The translations under genes and the position numbers were made by a program. Under the pieces are notes generated by a model. That model saw only the letters and a list, made by a program, of their open reading frames with translations, did not search any database and had not been told where the DNA came from. From Bin80 sp965116685 (lineage in GTDB: Bacteria > Bacteroidota > Rhodothermia > Rhodothermales > Bin80), in NCBI GenBank assembly GCA_965116685.1, contig OZ220707.1, positions 2,976,001-3,040,000 on the forward strand: a DNA stretch of 64,000 nt, written 5' to 3'. This document shows positions 1 through 9,295 of this stretch, one piece after another (the stretch's first letter is position 1; each line of letters begins with the position of its first letter).

Positions 1-120
1 CACGCACGGCTCAATACCCAGCGCAAAGTACTCAAGGTGCTCTGGACCATCTGGAAAAAAGATGTAGCCTACAATTCAAAAGCTTTTTATTCACCACCTG
101 CATCCGCAGTGACCGCGTAG
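1..120 (+). pseudogene. C-terminal tail of a transposase (possibly IS110-type), cut by window edge
   Basis: Reading frame 1 is open from the first base to a TAG at 118-120 and gives a 39-residue tail rich in basic and aromatic residues (LNTQRKVLKVLWTIWKKDV and a short Ser/Ala tail). The pattern of a Leu/Trp-rich helix followed by a short variable end resembles the C-terminus of IS110/IS116-type transposases. Only the tail is visible, so the family is a guess and the gene may be intact upstream of the window. It fits the mobile-element-dense character of the first 20 kb. Confidence 0.35.
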
Positions 121-682
121 ACATGGGGAACACCATTGTGTCTTGTAACGGTTGCTCGCGGATCTGGGTAGCCGGGATATACTCCAACGACAATTTAGCT
201 CCACGATGGAAGCTCGAATTTTAGGTTAGTAGCCCGGCCTTTATGCCCCATTAGACATTAGCGCCCACTGTAGGGACGCTCACAAACGAGTTTGGCAGCT
301 GAACAGACGCCCTTTTCTTCCGTCCTGTTAATCCGCATCCAGGCAAGCCAAAGCATCACACAAATATGGATCCCCAATACAAATCTACATGATCAGCGGT
401 TTTTTTGGCAGTGTGCGCCCTCAAAATTTCACACGTTTTGTTGCATGGCAGAGGTGTGTGTGGAACTTTCTTTTTCAAACGAGTTATTGTTAGACAACAG
501 GATCGGGCAGAGGATCGTCAGGTAAAAGCGGAGATTGACGATGTGGAAGTGAAAAACAACAAGTTTGAAGATAGGTTTGATGACCTGTTCGGAGATAAGG
601 AGGATTGAATTGGGAGTGAGCCGCATCAAAGGATAAGCGCCGCCCCAAAGACATAAAGGAAAGTGATTGGATAGGAGAGAAG
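121..682. other. Stretch without a confident gene
   Basis: Probably the downstream end of the element at the left edge plus remnant DNA. A short + strand frame ends at 608 and encodes an acidic, charged tail (EIDDVEVKNNKFEDRFDDLF) that could be the end of a decayed gene starting no later than 405, but its N-terminal half has no protein-like character. A purine-rich ribosome binding site (AGGAGAG) lies at the right end, in front of the gene at 683. Confidence 0.4.
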
Positions 683-868
683 ATGTTTTTGAATGTTATG
701 CAAGTGAAAGCCCTTCAGAAAGCATATGATGAGGCAAAACAGGTGAGATCATTCTATCCACTTGACCGACAAAGGGTAATTGCATTGAGTGTGGTGAACA
801 ATATCAAGAAAAAGTGCGTTGAGATGATAAAAGAAATGCCCGAAGGACTACTACGATTGGTAAGCTGA
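683..868 (+). CDS. Small hypothetical protein (61 aa)
   Basis: Not recognised. It is a 61-residue, soluble, helix-rich protein with many Lys/Arg and two adjacent Met near the start. A strong ribosome binding site (AGGAGAG) sits about 6 nt before the ATG. Its stop codon TGA overlaps the ATG of the next gene by one base, so the two are probably translationally coupled. That coupling, the binding site and the similar base use suggest a real small gene, part of a short run of small genes later broken by an IS element and an intron. Confidence 0.5.
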   Translation: MFLNVMQVKALQKAYDEAKQVRSFYPLDRQRVIALSVVNNIKKKCVEMIKEMPEGLLRLVS

Positions 869-1083
869 TGGCAAAAACAAAGTTAAAAAAGAAGGACTAT
901 GTAAAGAGCGACCAGCATCAGTATTATGATTTCTACAAGTCGAAAGGAAAGGCAGAACCCAAGTATCTTGCCGTGACTGCACGTGGAACGCCGTACAAAT
1001 ATCTTCCCATATTATTCATCATGGATTTTCCCATGGCTCCAAAGTGTGTCTTTGGTTGTGCGGAGTCAGGATTTCCTGTGTGA
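868..1083 (+). CDS. Small basic protein, 3' end altered by IS insertion
   Basis: Not recognised. It starts with a Lys-rich segment (MAKTKLKKKDYVKSDQ) and is coupled to the gene before it by a one-base stop/start overlap. The IS1380-type element enters at 1006. As it stands the frame runs into the element and stops at 1083 (71 aa). If the element and one copy of the 5-bp target duplication are removed, the frame reads only two more codons (Leu-Ile) and then TAG, giving 47 aa. The insertion therefore replaced only the very end, and the protein may still work. Confidence 0.5.
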   Translation: MAKTKLKKKDYVKSDQHQYYDFYKSKGKAEPKYLAVTARGTPYKYLPILFIMDFPMAPKCVFGCAESGFPV

Positions 1084-3110
1084 GGCGGAATCTGCGAGTT
1101 GGCCTTCACGATTGGGGCGACTCCCGAGGTCATTCTCGCATATTTTCCGGGTTGATTGAGGTAGATTTCCGGTCAACCCATTCCTCATGTGCAGTCCAGT
1201 CCTACAGCGAGGTATGTTTCGCTCTACACTCGTTCCAAGAATCACCTCCGGGGAGGATTTTCGCTTCGGAGTCCGGCCCGAAGCAGGCACGAATTCCGGG
1301 TGTAGCGGAAAGGCTCAGCTTCAATATTCCGGTATTGTGTACCATTGCAACTGCTGAAAGTGTTCCAGGAAACGCTTCCAGGCCTGTACGGCTGACTGGG
1401 CGATATAAAAGGTTACATAGCGGCCATGACGTGCCATGGTTGCACCGACCTTCAGCACACACAGTCGGAAGCGGCGAATGTGCATGTGCGCCTCTTCCCG
1501 ACCGGGGTCCGGGGAGTCCTGCGCATCCGTCTCCAAGGCGCCCCCCGTTGATTCGTCCAGCACAGCTCCAGGTAGATTCGTTTGACGCAGCCCCTCGGCG
1601 CATTGCGCTGGCGCCGGTGGAGTCTGTTCAGACGATGGCGTCTCATCCAACGGTGGAGGCGGACTATGCAAGTTGCATCGACTGATGTGAAGAAGCTGGT
1701 AGGCCAGCATGTACACCTGGAGGCGCACATCATTCTCCGCGCCGACCTCCGCATCGGGATCCACTTCGTATGTACGCTCAATCGGTCTCTGACGGTAATG
1801 CGACTTGGGACGTGGAGAGGACGACAATGATGCGCTGCAGGCGATTTTCATCTCGCCCTGATGCATCTCCGCCTTCCCGCGTTGACTGTACATGGGAACC
1901 AACTTCTGACCTGGATACATCTCCGCATCAAGATTGGTCACCAAAAAATAGACCCTGTCATATAGTTCTCCCGGGCGCGACTTGATCACCAATACCACCC
2001 GACGAGTACATTCCCACGACTTCGCACCATAGGTCAATTCAATGCAGGTCATATCCTCCAACGGGCGATCCTTCACGTACTTTGCGGCCATCTGCTCCAG
2101 TGTCTTGTTCTTGCGTAGACGCATGACATAGCCAATATTTTCGGTCTCCAGTCGTGTACACAACGCACCACTATTGAAGCCGGCGTCCATACGGACAATG
2201 ACCTGGTCGGCGACATGCTGGCGCACCGCATGGGCGATGGGAACGATGAAGTCCTCGCAATCGGTGACCTCGCGCTGAGTTCCCGGACGCAATTGCGCCC
2301 CGAGCACATCCCCGGTCTCCCCGCACGAAGCAATCAGGGGAAGGAAGATGGTCCGCTTATAATGCCCATGATACTTGCTGCCAAGCTGGTTGCCGTGTGC
2401 GTCCATGGGCATCGCATCCACATCAATGACCACTTCATCGCGCCGCCGTCCACCGTTTTGGACCAGCATATGCTCCATCCCCACCTTCAGAAGCCCTGCC
2501 TTCAAGTGAACCAGATTCTGTACCATGCCCAGCAGACCCACCAAGCGGGACATGGTCGGCTGCGATGCCAACGTACGATCTGATCCGACTACCCCATCCC
2601 CCCGGCTCGTACTGGTGGATACACCAAAGGCCGCATCCCGACTGAGTGTATCCGTCCACAACGAACTCCAGCCCTGCATTAACTGAAGCAGCCACTGCAA
2701 AAGCAGTTCAAACAAAGGATAGTGGGTACGATGTGGATCCCGAGGATCGTGCAGTCGATTGGTCAAAAAGTCCAGGATTCCGGTGCGGTCAATCACCGAC
2801 CGCAACAAGAATGTGCCTGCGTCCGAGGTCGTATGGTTGCGACTAGACGATTTGATCCGAATTGACTGGTTGAAGGGAAGCACAAAAAGAGGCGCAGAAG
2901 ACGGGGACATGGGATCACCTTGAGGGTGAAATGAGTAGATCATTCTTAAACAGGTCAGTCGACTTGATTCAGAACGAAAACAGAGGTTTATTCGATCAAA
3001 ATCCACGAAAAACAGGGCTAATCGCCCAATGAATGGAACAAATATAGCAGGATAAGGCTCCCCAGATGCTTATCAATACGAAACTGCTAAATTGAGATGA
3101 ATATTATGGG
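1006..3110 (-). mobile_element. Complete IS1380-family insertion sequence (2105 bp)
   Basis: The ends are imperfect inverted repeats: left CCCATATTATTCATC at 1006-1020, right (reverse complement) CCCATAATATTCATC ending at 3110. A 5-bp direct duplication ATCTT flanks it (1001-1005 and 3111-3115), as expected for this family (4-5 bp). One transposase gene occupies the minus strand; about 315 bp between the left end and the transposase stop hold no gene. A truncated second copy at 16556 starts at exactly the same base, confirming the left end. Confidence 0.9.
1321..2910 (-). CDS. IS1380-family DDE transposase
   Basis: Cuts and rejoins the ends of the surrounding IS. The 529-residue protein shows the family's DDE blocks: an Asp in VIDVDAMPMDAHG followed by the GSKYHGHYKRT segment, an Asp in VRMDAGFNSGAL, and the SQRGKAEMHQGEMK block that carries the Glu. 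The C-terminal ends with the usual aromatic/basic helix. The start at 2910 is preferred because AAGGTGAT, a good ribosome binding site, lies just before it; an open frame continues 96 nt upstream but toward the IS end. No frameshift or stop is seen, so it may be active. Its C-terminal third is repeated in the broken copy at 16871-17364. Confidence 0.92.
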   Translation of the reverse strand: MSPSSAPLFVLPFNQSIRIKSSSRNHTTSDAGTFLLRSVIDRTGILDFLTNRLHDPRDPHRTHYPLFELLLQWLLQLMQGWSSLWTDTLSRDAAFGVSTSTSRGDGVVGSDRTLASQPTMSRLVGLLGMVQNLVHLKAGLLKVGMEHMLVQNGGRRRDEVVIDVDAMPMDAHGNQLGSKYHGHYKRTIFLPLIASCGETGDVLGAQLRPGTQREVTDCEDFIVPIAHAVRQHVADQVIVRMDAGFNSGALCTRLETENIGYVMRLRKNKTLEQMAAKYVKDRPLEDMTCIELTYGAKSWECTRRVVLVIKSRPGELYDRVYFLVTNLDAEMYPGQKLVPMYSQRGKAEMHQGEMKIACSASLSSSPRPKSHYRQRPIERTYEVDPDAEVGAENDVRLQVYMLAYQLLHISRCNLHSPPPPLDETPSSEQTPPAPAQCAEGLRQTNLPGAVLDESTGGALETDAQDSPDPGREEAHMHIRRFRLCVLKVGATMARHGRYVTFYIAQSAVQAWKRFLEHFQQLQWYTIPEY

Positions 3111-3127
3111 ATCTTATCTAGCATGGG

Positions 3128-3412
3128 ATGGATTATGAGTTTGATGTGCTGTTTGGTGTGGATTTGAGTCCGTATGAGTTGCGTATTCTGGTGGACGAGC
3201 ATTTGGACGGGGTATATGGTCCACCCGCGGTGACCGGATATGGATTGGGTGGATGGCCGCCGGAAGAAACCTATCGCGGGATTCGGATCGGAAAGTTTCG
3301 CCGCCGAAATTACACGGAGAACCTTCCCAGTTATCTGGCAATTTTCAGGCTGGATGGGGAGCTGATTCAGCTCGAAGTTGACACCATCCCCGAGCTAAAA
3401 AAAACAGATTGA
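3128..3412 (+). CDS. Hypothetical protein (94 aa)
   Basis: Not recognised. It is a 94-residue soluble protein with an acidic N-terminus, a Gly/Pro-rich middle (VTGYGLGGWPPEETYRG) and an alternating hydrophobic C-terminal part ending in two Lys and an Asp. It lies 17 bp after the right end of the IS1380 element, so its natural promoter and upstream coupling are probably cut off. Before the insertion it would have followed the 47-aa gene closely (about 9 bp between stop and start). Alternative ATG at 3123 is in another frame and gives nothing. Confidence 0.5.
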   Translation: MDYEFDVLFGVDLSPYELRILVDEHLDGVYGPPAVTGYGLGGWPPEETYRGIRIGKFRRRNYTENLPSYLAIFRLDGELIQLEVDTIPELKKTD

Positions 3413-3474
3413 CGAGAAACTGGATAAACGGAAGTAGCATCTGCTTCTAAAATTCCCTAAAAATAACCGACCAC

Positions 3475-3538
3475 ATGAGTGCAAGAAAACGACTCTGTTA
3501 CGCAGTCGTCTACAATGACCGAGGGAAATTCACCATGG
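3475..3538 (+). CDS. Exon 1 of a small gene split by nested group II introns
   Basis: ATG at 3475 opens a frame of 21 codons (MSARKRLCYAVVYNDRGKFT then Met) plus one base at 3538. At 3539 the sequence becomes the first base of a group II intron by alignment with the five long copies. If the intron to 11825 is removed, the leftover base G plus AT at 11826-11827 makes an Asp codon and the frame runs on in phase through 12214, giving a predicted 150-residue protein. Function is unknown. No clear ribosome binding site is visible before the ATG, so the exact start is uncertain. Confidence 0.5.
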
Positions 3539-3567
3539 GAGCGCCAGGCTAACTGGCAAAATGTAAC
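3539..3567 (+). mobile_element. 5' piece of diverged ORF-less group II intron (host intron A)
   Basis: These 29 bases match the first 30 of the long intron copies with a few changes (GAGCGCCAGGCTAACTGGC against GAACGCC then the same). The match breaks exactly where the first long copy begins, and the next expected intron bases (GGGTGCAAGTCCCGTAG) are found at 11209, after the fourth long copy. So this is the start of an intron whose domain I was invaded by the tandem array. Confidence 0.75.
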
Positions 3568-5474
3568 GAACGCCAGGCTAACTGGCATAAGTGTAGCAGG
3601 TGCAAGTCCTGCAGTATGAAGTTTAACCAAAACACATATTTCCGCGAGCCGTGCGTTGTGATCCGTGAGGGTCCCGATGAAGTGTCGGCAGCGGTGCGTG
3701 TGGCCGGAGCTATTGAGCAACGAAATATGCATTATCTGGGTCGTCGAGGCTGTGTTACAGGTCGAAGGCACCATGTAGGTCATCGTTATGGTGAGAGGAT
3801 CTACAGGCCCACGGTGTCCAGGAACTCAGGGACGCACGTACGCACTTTGCCGGGACCTGGGAGGTCTCCATCTTGCCCTGTAGTCGTACGGGGCCGCTTA
3901 GAGAAGGCGGAAGACGCCGAAGCCTAAGATGCACGAGATGGAGAAGTCAGATAGAGGCATAGTAGTGAGGAAGACCGCGAACAAGGAGCCATCCGCGGAG
4001 CGGTCGGAGCGAAGGCCTCTACCCGAGGGGAATCCGCAAGATCCCACCACACACCATGCGCAGAAATGGGCGCGTGTGCACCAGGGGATTGAGCGGATAC
4101 GGGAAGTCGTACAACGGAACCCGAAGTTTACAACGCTCTTGCACCACATCAGCGTGGAATCACTGACGGCGGCGTTTTTCGCATTAAAGCGAGAAGCGTC
4201 CCCTGGGGTGGACAACGTGACGTGGGAGGAGTATAGCGTGGACTTGGACCGCAACCTTGCGGATCTCTGCACACGCGTACACCGTGGATCGTTTCGAGCG
4301 ACCCCCAGCAGGCGGGTGAATATACCGAAGCCTGATGGAGGCACACGACCGCTTGGGATCGCAGCGCTGGAGGACAAGATCGTCCAGACCGCGATGGTAA
4401 AATGTATCTTAGAGCCCATTTATGAAAATGAGTTCTGCGGGTTCAGCTATGGATTCAGGCCGGGGCGCAGTGCCCATGATGGACTGGATGCCGTCGCGTA
4501 TGTGATCGAACGCCGGAGGGTCAACTATGTGGTGGATGCGGACATTCGGAAATTCTTTGACATGGTGGATCAGGAGTGGTTACTCCGCTTCCTGGAACAC
4601 CGGATTGCAGATCAACGGGTGCTCCGACTCATCACAAAATTTCTGAAGGCGGGGGTGATGGAGGATGGGAACTGGCAGGAAAGTAGGCGAGGCACGCCGC
4701 AAGGCGCGGTGATCTCTCCGATTCTGGCCAACATCTACCTTCATTACGTGCTGGACTTATGGTTTGAGTCCCAGCGCAAATCACGCAAGATCGGTGGAGA
4801 GTCGTATATCGTTCGTTATGCGGACGATTTTGTGGAAAGTATAAGGAGGAGGCGGAGAAGTTTCTACGTGCATTGCGGGCCCGACTGGAGAAATTCGGAT
4901 TGAGTCTGCATCCAGACAAAACGCGACTGATCGAATTTGGTCGCAACGCGATGGAGCACCGTAGAAAACGGGGAGACGGCAAGCCGAAGACCTTTGACTT
5001 TCTGGGATTTACACATTACTGTCGTAAAACCCGTAAGGGGTCATTTGGGCTGGGCCGTAAGCCAATCGCGAAGCGCATGGTGCGCTTCATAAAACGAATT
5101 CGTAGGGAGCTATGGCGCCGGATGCACGAAAGCGTGCATGATACGGGCCTATGGCTTGGCCAAGTTCTTAATGGATGGCTGAATTACTATGCCGTACCAT
5201 GGAGTTATCGGTACCTATGGAGATGTTTTAAGTGCTTGAAATGGGTATGGCTGTGTATCCTACGTCGACGATCCCAGAAGGATCGGACCACATGGGAGCA
5301 GTTGGATATCCTCATTGAGCGCTATTGGCCGAAGCTGAACATACGACACGACTGGCCGGCGAGACGATTTTCCGTCAAGCACGCGAGTGTAACCCAAGGG
5401 AGGAGCCGGATGCGTTAACGCGCACGTCCGGATCTGTGCGGGGGGCCCGAGGAAACTCGGGTCCCTACCGCGAT
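3568..5474 (+). mobile_element. Group II intron copy 1 (1907 bp, reverse transcriptase frameshifted)
   Basis: Starts GAACGCCAGG, carries a maturase gene in domain IV, a 34-nt domain V at 5403-5436 (GAGCCGGATG...GGATCTG, with the AGC triad) and a domain VI hairpin ending CTACCGCGAT at 5474. Seemingly identical to copy 2. Relative to copy 5 it has a 6-nt deletion early in the reverse-transcriptase gene and a 7-nt net loss just after the YADD motif. Confidence 0.88.
3929..5418 (+). pseudogene. ltrA: Group II intron reverse transcriptase/maturase, frameshifted (copy 1)
   Basis: Encodes the intron's own reverse transcriptase/maturase. The first part (3929-4903, 324 aa) contains reverse-transcriptase blocks 1-5 including the catalytic YADD. 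Right after YADD, nine bases present in copies 3 and 5 (TATGTTTTC) are replaced by AA, which shifts the frame and ends the protein within 23 residues. The thumb/maturase part continues intact in the other frame to 5418. Without frameshifting this protein should lack maturase and late polymerase function, so the copy would depend on protein from an intact copy. Confidence 0.85.
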
Positions 5475-7381
5475 GAACGCCAGGCTAACTGGCATAAGTG
5501 TAGCAGGTGCAAGTCCTGCAGTATGAAGTTTAACCAAAACACATATTTCCGCGAGCCGTGCGTTGTGATCCGTGAGGGTCCCGATGAAGTGTCGGCAGCG
5601 GTGCGTGTGGCCGGAGCTATTGAGCAACGAAATATGCATTATCTGGGTCGTCGAGGCTGTGTTACAGGTCGAAGGCACCATGTAGGTCATCGTTATGGTG
5701 AGAGGATCTACAGGCCCACGGTGTCCAGGAACTCAGGGACGCACGTACGCACTTTGCCGGGACCTGGGAGGTCTCCATCTTGCCCTGTAGTCGTACGGGG
5801 CCGCTTAGAGAAGGCGGAAGACGCCGAAGCCTAAGATGCACGAGATGGAGAAGTCAGATAGAGGCATAGTAGTGAGGAAGACCGCGAACAAGGAGCCATC
5901 CGCGGAGCGGTCGGAGCGAAGGCCTCTACCCGAGGGGAATCCGCAAGATCCCACCACACACCATGCGCAGAAATGGGCGCGTGTGCACCAGGGGATTGAG
6001 CGGATACGGGAAGTCGTACAACGGAACCCGAAGTTTACAACGCTCTTGCACCACATCAGCGTGGAATCACTGACGGCGGCGTTTTTCGCATTAAAGCGAG
6101 AAGCGTCCCCTGGGGTGGACAACGTGACGTGGGAGGAGTATAGCGTGGACTTGGACCGCAACCTTGCGGATCTCTGCACACGCGTACACCGTGGATCGTT
6201 TCGAGCGACCCCCAGCAGGCGGGTGAATATACCGAAGCCTGATGGAGGCACACGACCGCTTGGGATCGCAGCGCTGGAGGACAAGATCGTCCAGACCGCG
6301 ATGGTAAAATGTATCTTAGAGCCCATTTATGAAAATGAGTTCTGCGGGTTCAGCTATGGATTCAGGCCGGGGCGCAGTGCCCATGATGGACTGGATGCCG
6401 TCGCGTATGTGATCGAACGCCGGAGGGTCAACTATGTGGTGGATGCGGACATTCGGAAATTCTTTGACATGGTGGATCAGGAGTGGTTACTCCGCTTCCT
6501 GGAACACCGGATTGCAGATCAACGGGTGCTCCGACTCATCACAAAATTTCTGAAGGCGGGGGTGATGGAGGATGGGAACTGGCAGGAAAGTAGGCGAGGC
6601 ACGCCGCAAGGCGCGGTGATCTCTCCGATTCTGGCCAACATCTACCTTCATTACGTGCTGGACTTATGGTTTGAGTCCCAGCGCAAATCACGCAAGATCG
6701 GTGGAGAGTCGTATATCGTTCGTTATGCGGACGATTTTGTGGAAAGTATAAGGAGGAGGCGGAGAAGTTTCTACGTGCATTGCGGGCCCGACTGGAGAAA
6801 TTCGGATTGAGTCTGCATCCAGACAAAACGCGACTGATCGAATTTGGTCGCAACGCGATGGAGCACCGTAGAAAACGGGGAGACGGCAAGCCGAAGACCT
6901 TTGACTTTCTGGGATTTACACATTACTGTCGTAAAACCCGTAAGGGGTCATTTGGGCTGGGCCGTAAGCCAATCGCGAAGCGCATGGTGCGCTTCATAAA
7001 ACGAATTCGTAGGGAGCTATGGCGCCGGATGCACGAAAGCGTGCATGATACGGGCCTATGGCTTGGCCAAGTTCTTAATGGATGGCTGAATTACTATGCC
7101 GTACCATGGAGTTATCGGTACCTATGGAGATGTTTTAAGTGCTTGAAATGGGTATGGCTGTGTATCCTACGTCGACGATCCCAGAAGGATCGGACCACAT
7201 GGGAGCAGTTGGATATCCTCATTGAGCGCTATTGGCCGAAGCTGAACATACGACACGACTGGCCGGCGAGACGATTTTCCGTCAAGCACGCGAGTGTAAC
7301 CCAAGGGAGGAGCCGGATGCGTTAACGCGCACGTCCGGATCTGTGCGGGGGGCCCGAGGAAACTCGGGTCCCTACCGCGAT
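5475..7381 (+). mobile_element. Group II intron copy 2 (1907 bp, identical to copy 1)
   Basis: Begins on the base following the CTACCGCGAT end of copy 1, with no spacer. Same length and, as far as read, same sequence as copy 1, including both deletions. Domain V lies at 7310-7343. Identity of two adjacent 1.9-kb units points to very recent amplification or to an assembly problem. Confidence 0.88.
5836..7325 (+). pseudogene. ltrA: Group II intron reverse transcriptase/maturase, frameshifted (copy 2)
   Basis: Same two-frame structure as copy 1: a 324-residue part ending just after the YADD block (stop at 6810) and the maturase part in another frame to 7325. The lesion is the same TATGTTTTC-to-AA replacement. 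The stop codon lies inside domain V, as in every copy. Confidence 0.85.
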
Positions 7382-7742
7382 GAACGCCAGGCTAACTGGC
7401 ATAAGTGTAGCAGGTGCAAGTCCTGCAGTATGAAGTTTAACCAAAACACATATTTCCGCGAGCCGTGCGTTGTGATCCGTGAGGGTCCCGATGAAGTGTC
7501 GGCAGCGGTGCGTGTGGCCGGAGCTATTGAGCAACGAAATATGCATTATCTGGGTCGTCGAGGCTGTGTTACAGGTCGAAGGCACCATGTAGGTCATCGT
7601 TATGGTGAGAGGATCTACAGGCCCACGGTGTCCAGGAACTCAGGGACGCACGTACGCACTTTGCCGGGACCTGGGAGGTCTCCATCTTGCCCTGTAGTCG
7701 TACGGGGCCGCTTAGAGAAGGCGGAAGACGCCGAAGCCTAAG

Positions 7743-9239
7743 ATGCACGAGATGGAGAAGTCAGATAGAGGCATAGTAGTGAGGAAGACCGCGAACAAGG
7801 AGCCATCCGCGGAGCGGTCGGAGCGAAGGCCTCTACCCGAGGGGAATCCGCAAGATCCCACCACACACCATGCGCAGAAATGGGCGCGTGTGCACCAGGG
7901 GATTGAGCGGATACGGGAAGTCGTACAACGGAACCCGAAGTTTACAACGCTCTTGCACCACATCAGCGTGGAATCACTGACGGCGGCGTTTTTCGCATTA
8001 AAGCGAGAAGCGTCCCCTGGGGTGGACAACGTGACGTGGGAGGAGTATAGCGTGGACTTGGACCGCAACCTTGCGGATCTCTGCACACGCGTACACCGTG
8101 GATCGTTTCGAGCGACCCCCAGCAGGCGGGTGAATATACCGAAGCCTGATGGAGGCACACGACCGCTTGGGATCGCAGCGCTGGAGGACAAGATCGTCCA
8201 GACCGCGATGGTAAAATGTATCTTAGAGCCCATTTATGAAAATGAGTTCTGCGGGTTCAGCTATGGATTCAGGCCGGGGCGCAGTGCCCATGATGGACTG
8301 GATGCCGTCGCGTATGTGATCGAACGCCGGAGGGTCAACTATGTGGTGGATGCGGACATTCGGAAATTCTTTGACATGGTGGATCAGGAGTGGTTACTCC
8401 GCTTCCTGGAACACCGGATTGCAGATCAACGGGTGCTCCGACTCATCACAAAATTTCTGAAGGCGGGGGTGATGGAGGATGGGAACTGGCAGGAAAGTAG
8501 GCGAGGCACGCCGCAAGGCGCGGTGATCTCTCCGATTCTGGCCAACATCTACCTTCATTACGTGCTGGACTTATGGTTTGAGTCCCAGCGCAAATCACGC
8601 AAGATCGGTGGAGAGTCGTATATCGTTCGTTATGCGGACGATTTTGTGGTATGTTTTCAGTATAAGGAGGAGGCGGAGAAGTTTCTACGTGCATTGCGGG
8701 CCCGACTGGAGAAATTCGGATTGAGTCTGCATCCAGACAAAACGCGACTGATCGAATTTGGTCGCAACGCGATGGAGCACCGTAGAAAACGGGGAGACGG
8801 CAAGCCGAAGACCTTTGACTTTCTGGGATTTACACATTACTGTCGTAAAACCCGTAAGGGGTCATTTGGGCTGGGCCGTAAGCCAATCGCGAAGCGCATG
8901 GTGCGCTTCATAAAACGAATTCGTAGGGAGCTATGGCGCCGGATGCACGAAAGCGTGCATGATACGGGCCTATGGCTTGGCCAAGTTCTTAATGGATGGC
9001 TGAATTACTATGCCGTACCATGGAGTTATCGGTACCTATGGAGATGTTTTAAGTGCTTGAAATGGGTATGGCTGTGTATCCTACGTCGACGATCCCAGAA
9101 GGATCGGACCACATGGGAGCAGTTGGATATCCTCATTGAGCGCTATTGGCCGAAGCTGAACATACGACACGACTGGCCGGCGAGACGATTTTCCGTCAAG
9201 CACGCGAGTGTAACCCAAGGGAGGAGCCGGATGCGTTAA
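7743..9239 (+). CDS. ltrA: Group II intron reverse transcriptase/maturase (copy 3, 498 aa)
   Basis: Reverse transcribes the excised intron at its DNA target and helps it fold and splice. Order of parts: a charged N-terminus, reverse-transcriptase blocks from about residue 65 to 330 (RPLGIAALEDKIVQ, GFRPGRSAHDGLD, GTPQGAVISPILANIYL and the catalytic YADDF), then the thumb/maturase region with FDFLGFTHYC and NGWLNYYAVPWSYRYLWR. No HNH endonuclease zinc-binding block follows; the protein ends within domain V. The residues NPKFTT, against NPKEKLTT in copies 4 and 5, mark the 6-nt deletion. The full frame makes this copy the likely active helper in the array. Confidence 0.92.
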   Translation: MHEMEKSDRGIVVRKTANKEPSAERSERRPLPEGNPQDPTTHHAQKWARVHQGIERIREVVQRNPKFTTLLHHISVESLTAAFFALKREASPGVDNVTWEEYSVDLDRNLADLCTRVHRGSFRATPSRRVNIPKPDGGTRPLGIAALEDKIVQTAMVKCILEPIYENEFCGFSYGFRPGRSAHDGLDAVAYVIERRRVNYVVDADIRKFFDMVDQEWLLRFLEHRIADQRVLRLITKFLKAGVMEDGNWQESRRGTPQGAVISPILANIYLHYVLDLWFESQRKSRKIGGESYIVRYADDFVVCFQYKEEAEKFLRALRARLEKFGLSLHPDKTRLIEFGRNAMEHRRKRGDGKPKTFDFLGFTHYCRKTRKGSFGLGRKPIAKRMVRFIKRIRRELWRRMHESVHDTGLWLGQVLNGWLNYYAVPWSYRYLWRCFKCLKWVWLCILRRRSQKDRTTWEQLDILIERYWPKLNIRHDWPARRFSVKHASVTQGRSRMR

Positions 9240-9257
9240 CGCGCACGTCCGGATCTG
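9224..9257 (+). ncRNA. Group II intron domain V (copy 3)
   Basis: A 34-nt hairpin with the conserved AGC triad near its 5' end and a TTAA loop (GAGCCGGATGCG, TTAA, then the pairing arm ending GGATCTG). It is directly followed by the domain VI hairpin GGGCCCGAG/CTCGGGTCC. This is the catalytic core of the ribozyme. Equivalent positions in the other copies are 5403-5436, 7310-7343, 11137-11170 and 14461-14494. Confidence 0.85.
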
Positions 9258-9295
9258 TGCGGGGGGCCCGAGGAAACTCGGGTCCCTACCGCGAT

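Larger units (their letters stand above)
7382..9295 (+). mobile_element. Group II intron copy 3 (1914 bp, intact gene)
   Basis: Follows copy 2 without spacer. It shares the 6-nt deletion of copies 1 and 2 but keeps the nine bases after YADD, so its protein is full length. Domain V is at 9224-9257, domain VI ends CCGCGAT at 9295. This is the only member of the tandem array with an open reverse-transcriptase gene and could supply protein to its neighbours. Confidence 0.9.

Noticed and set aside
292..525. 77-codon frame near the left edge
   Set aside because: Irregular composition and no ribosome binding site.
1202..1603. Several open frames on both strands within the IS1380 element
   Set aside because: They overlap the transposase in other frames or lie in the noncoding left part.
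4632..4982. Minus-strand open frames inside each intron copy (and 3898-4419, 5415-5690 type frames)
   Set aside because: They mirror the maturase gene or the structured 5' part, repeat with every copy and have no start signals.
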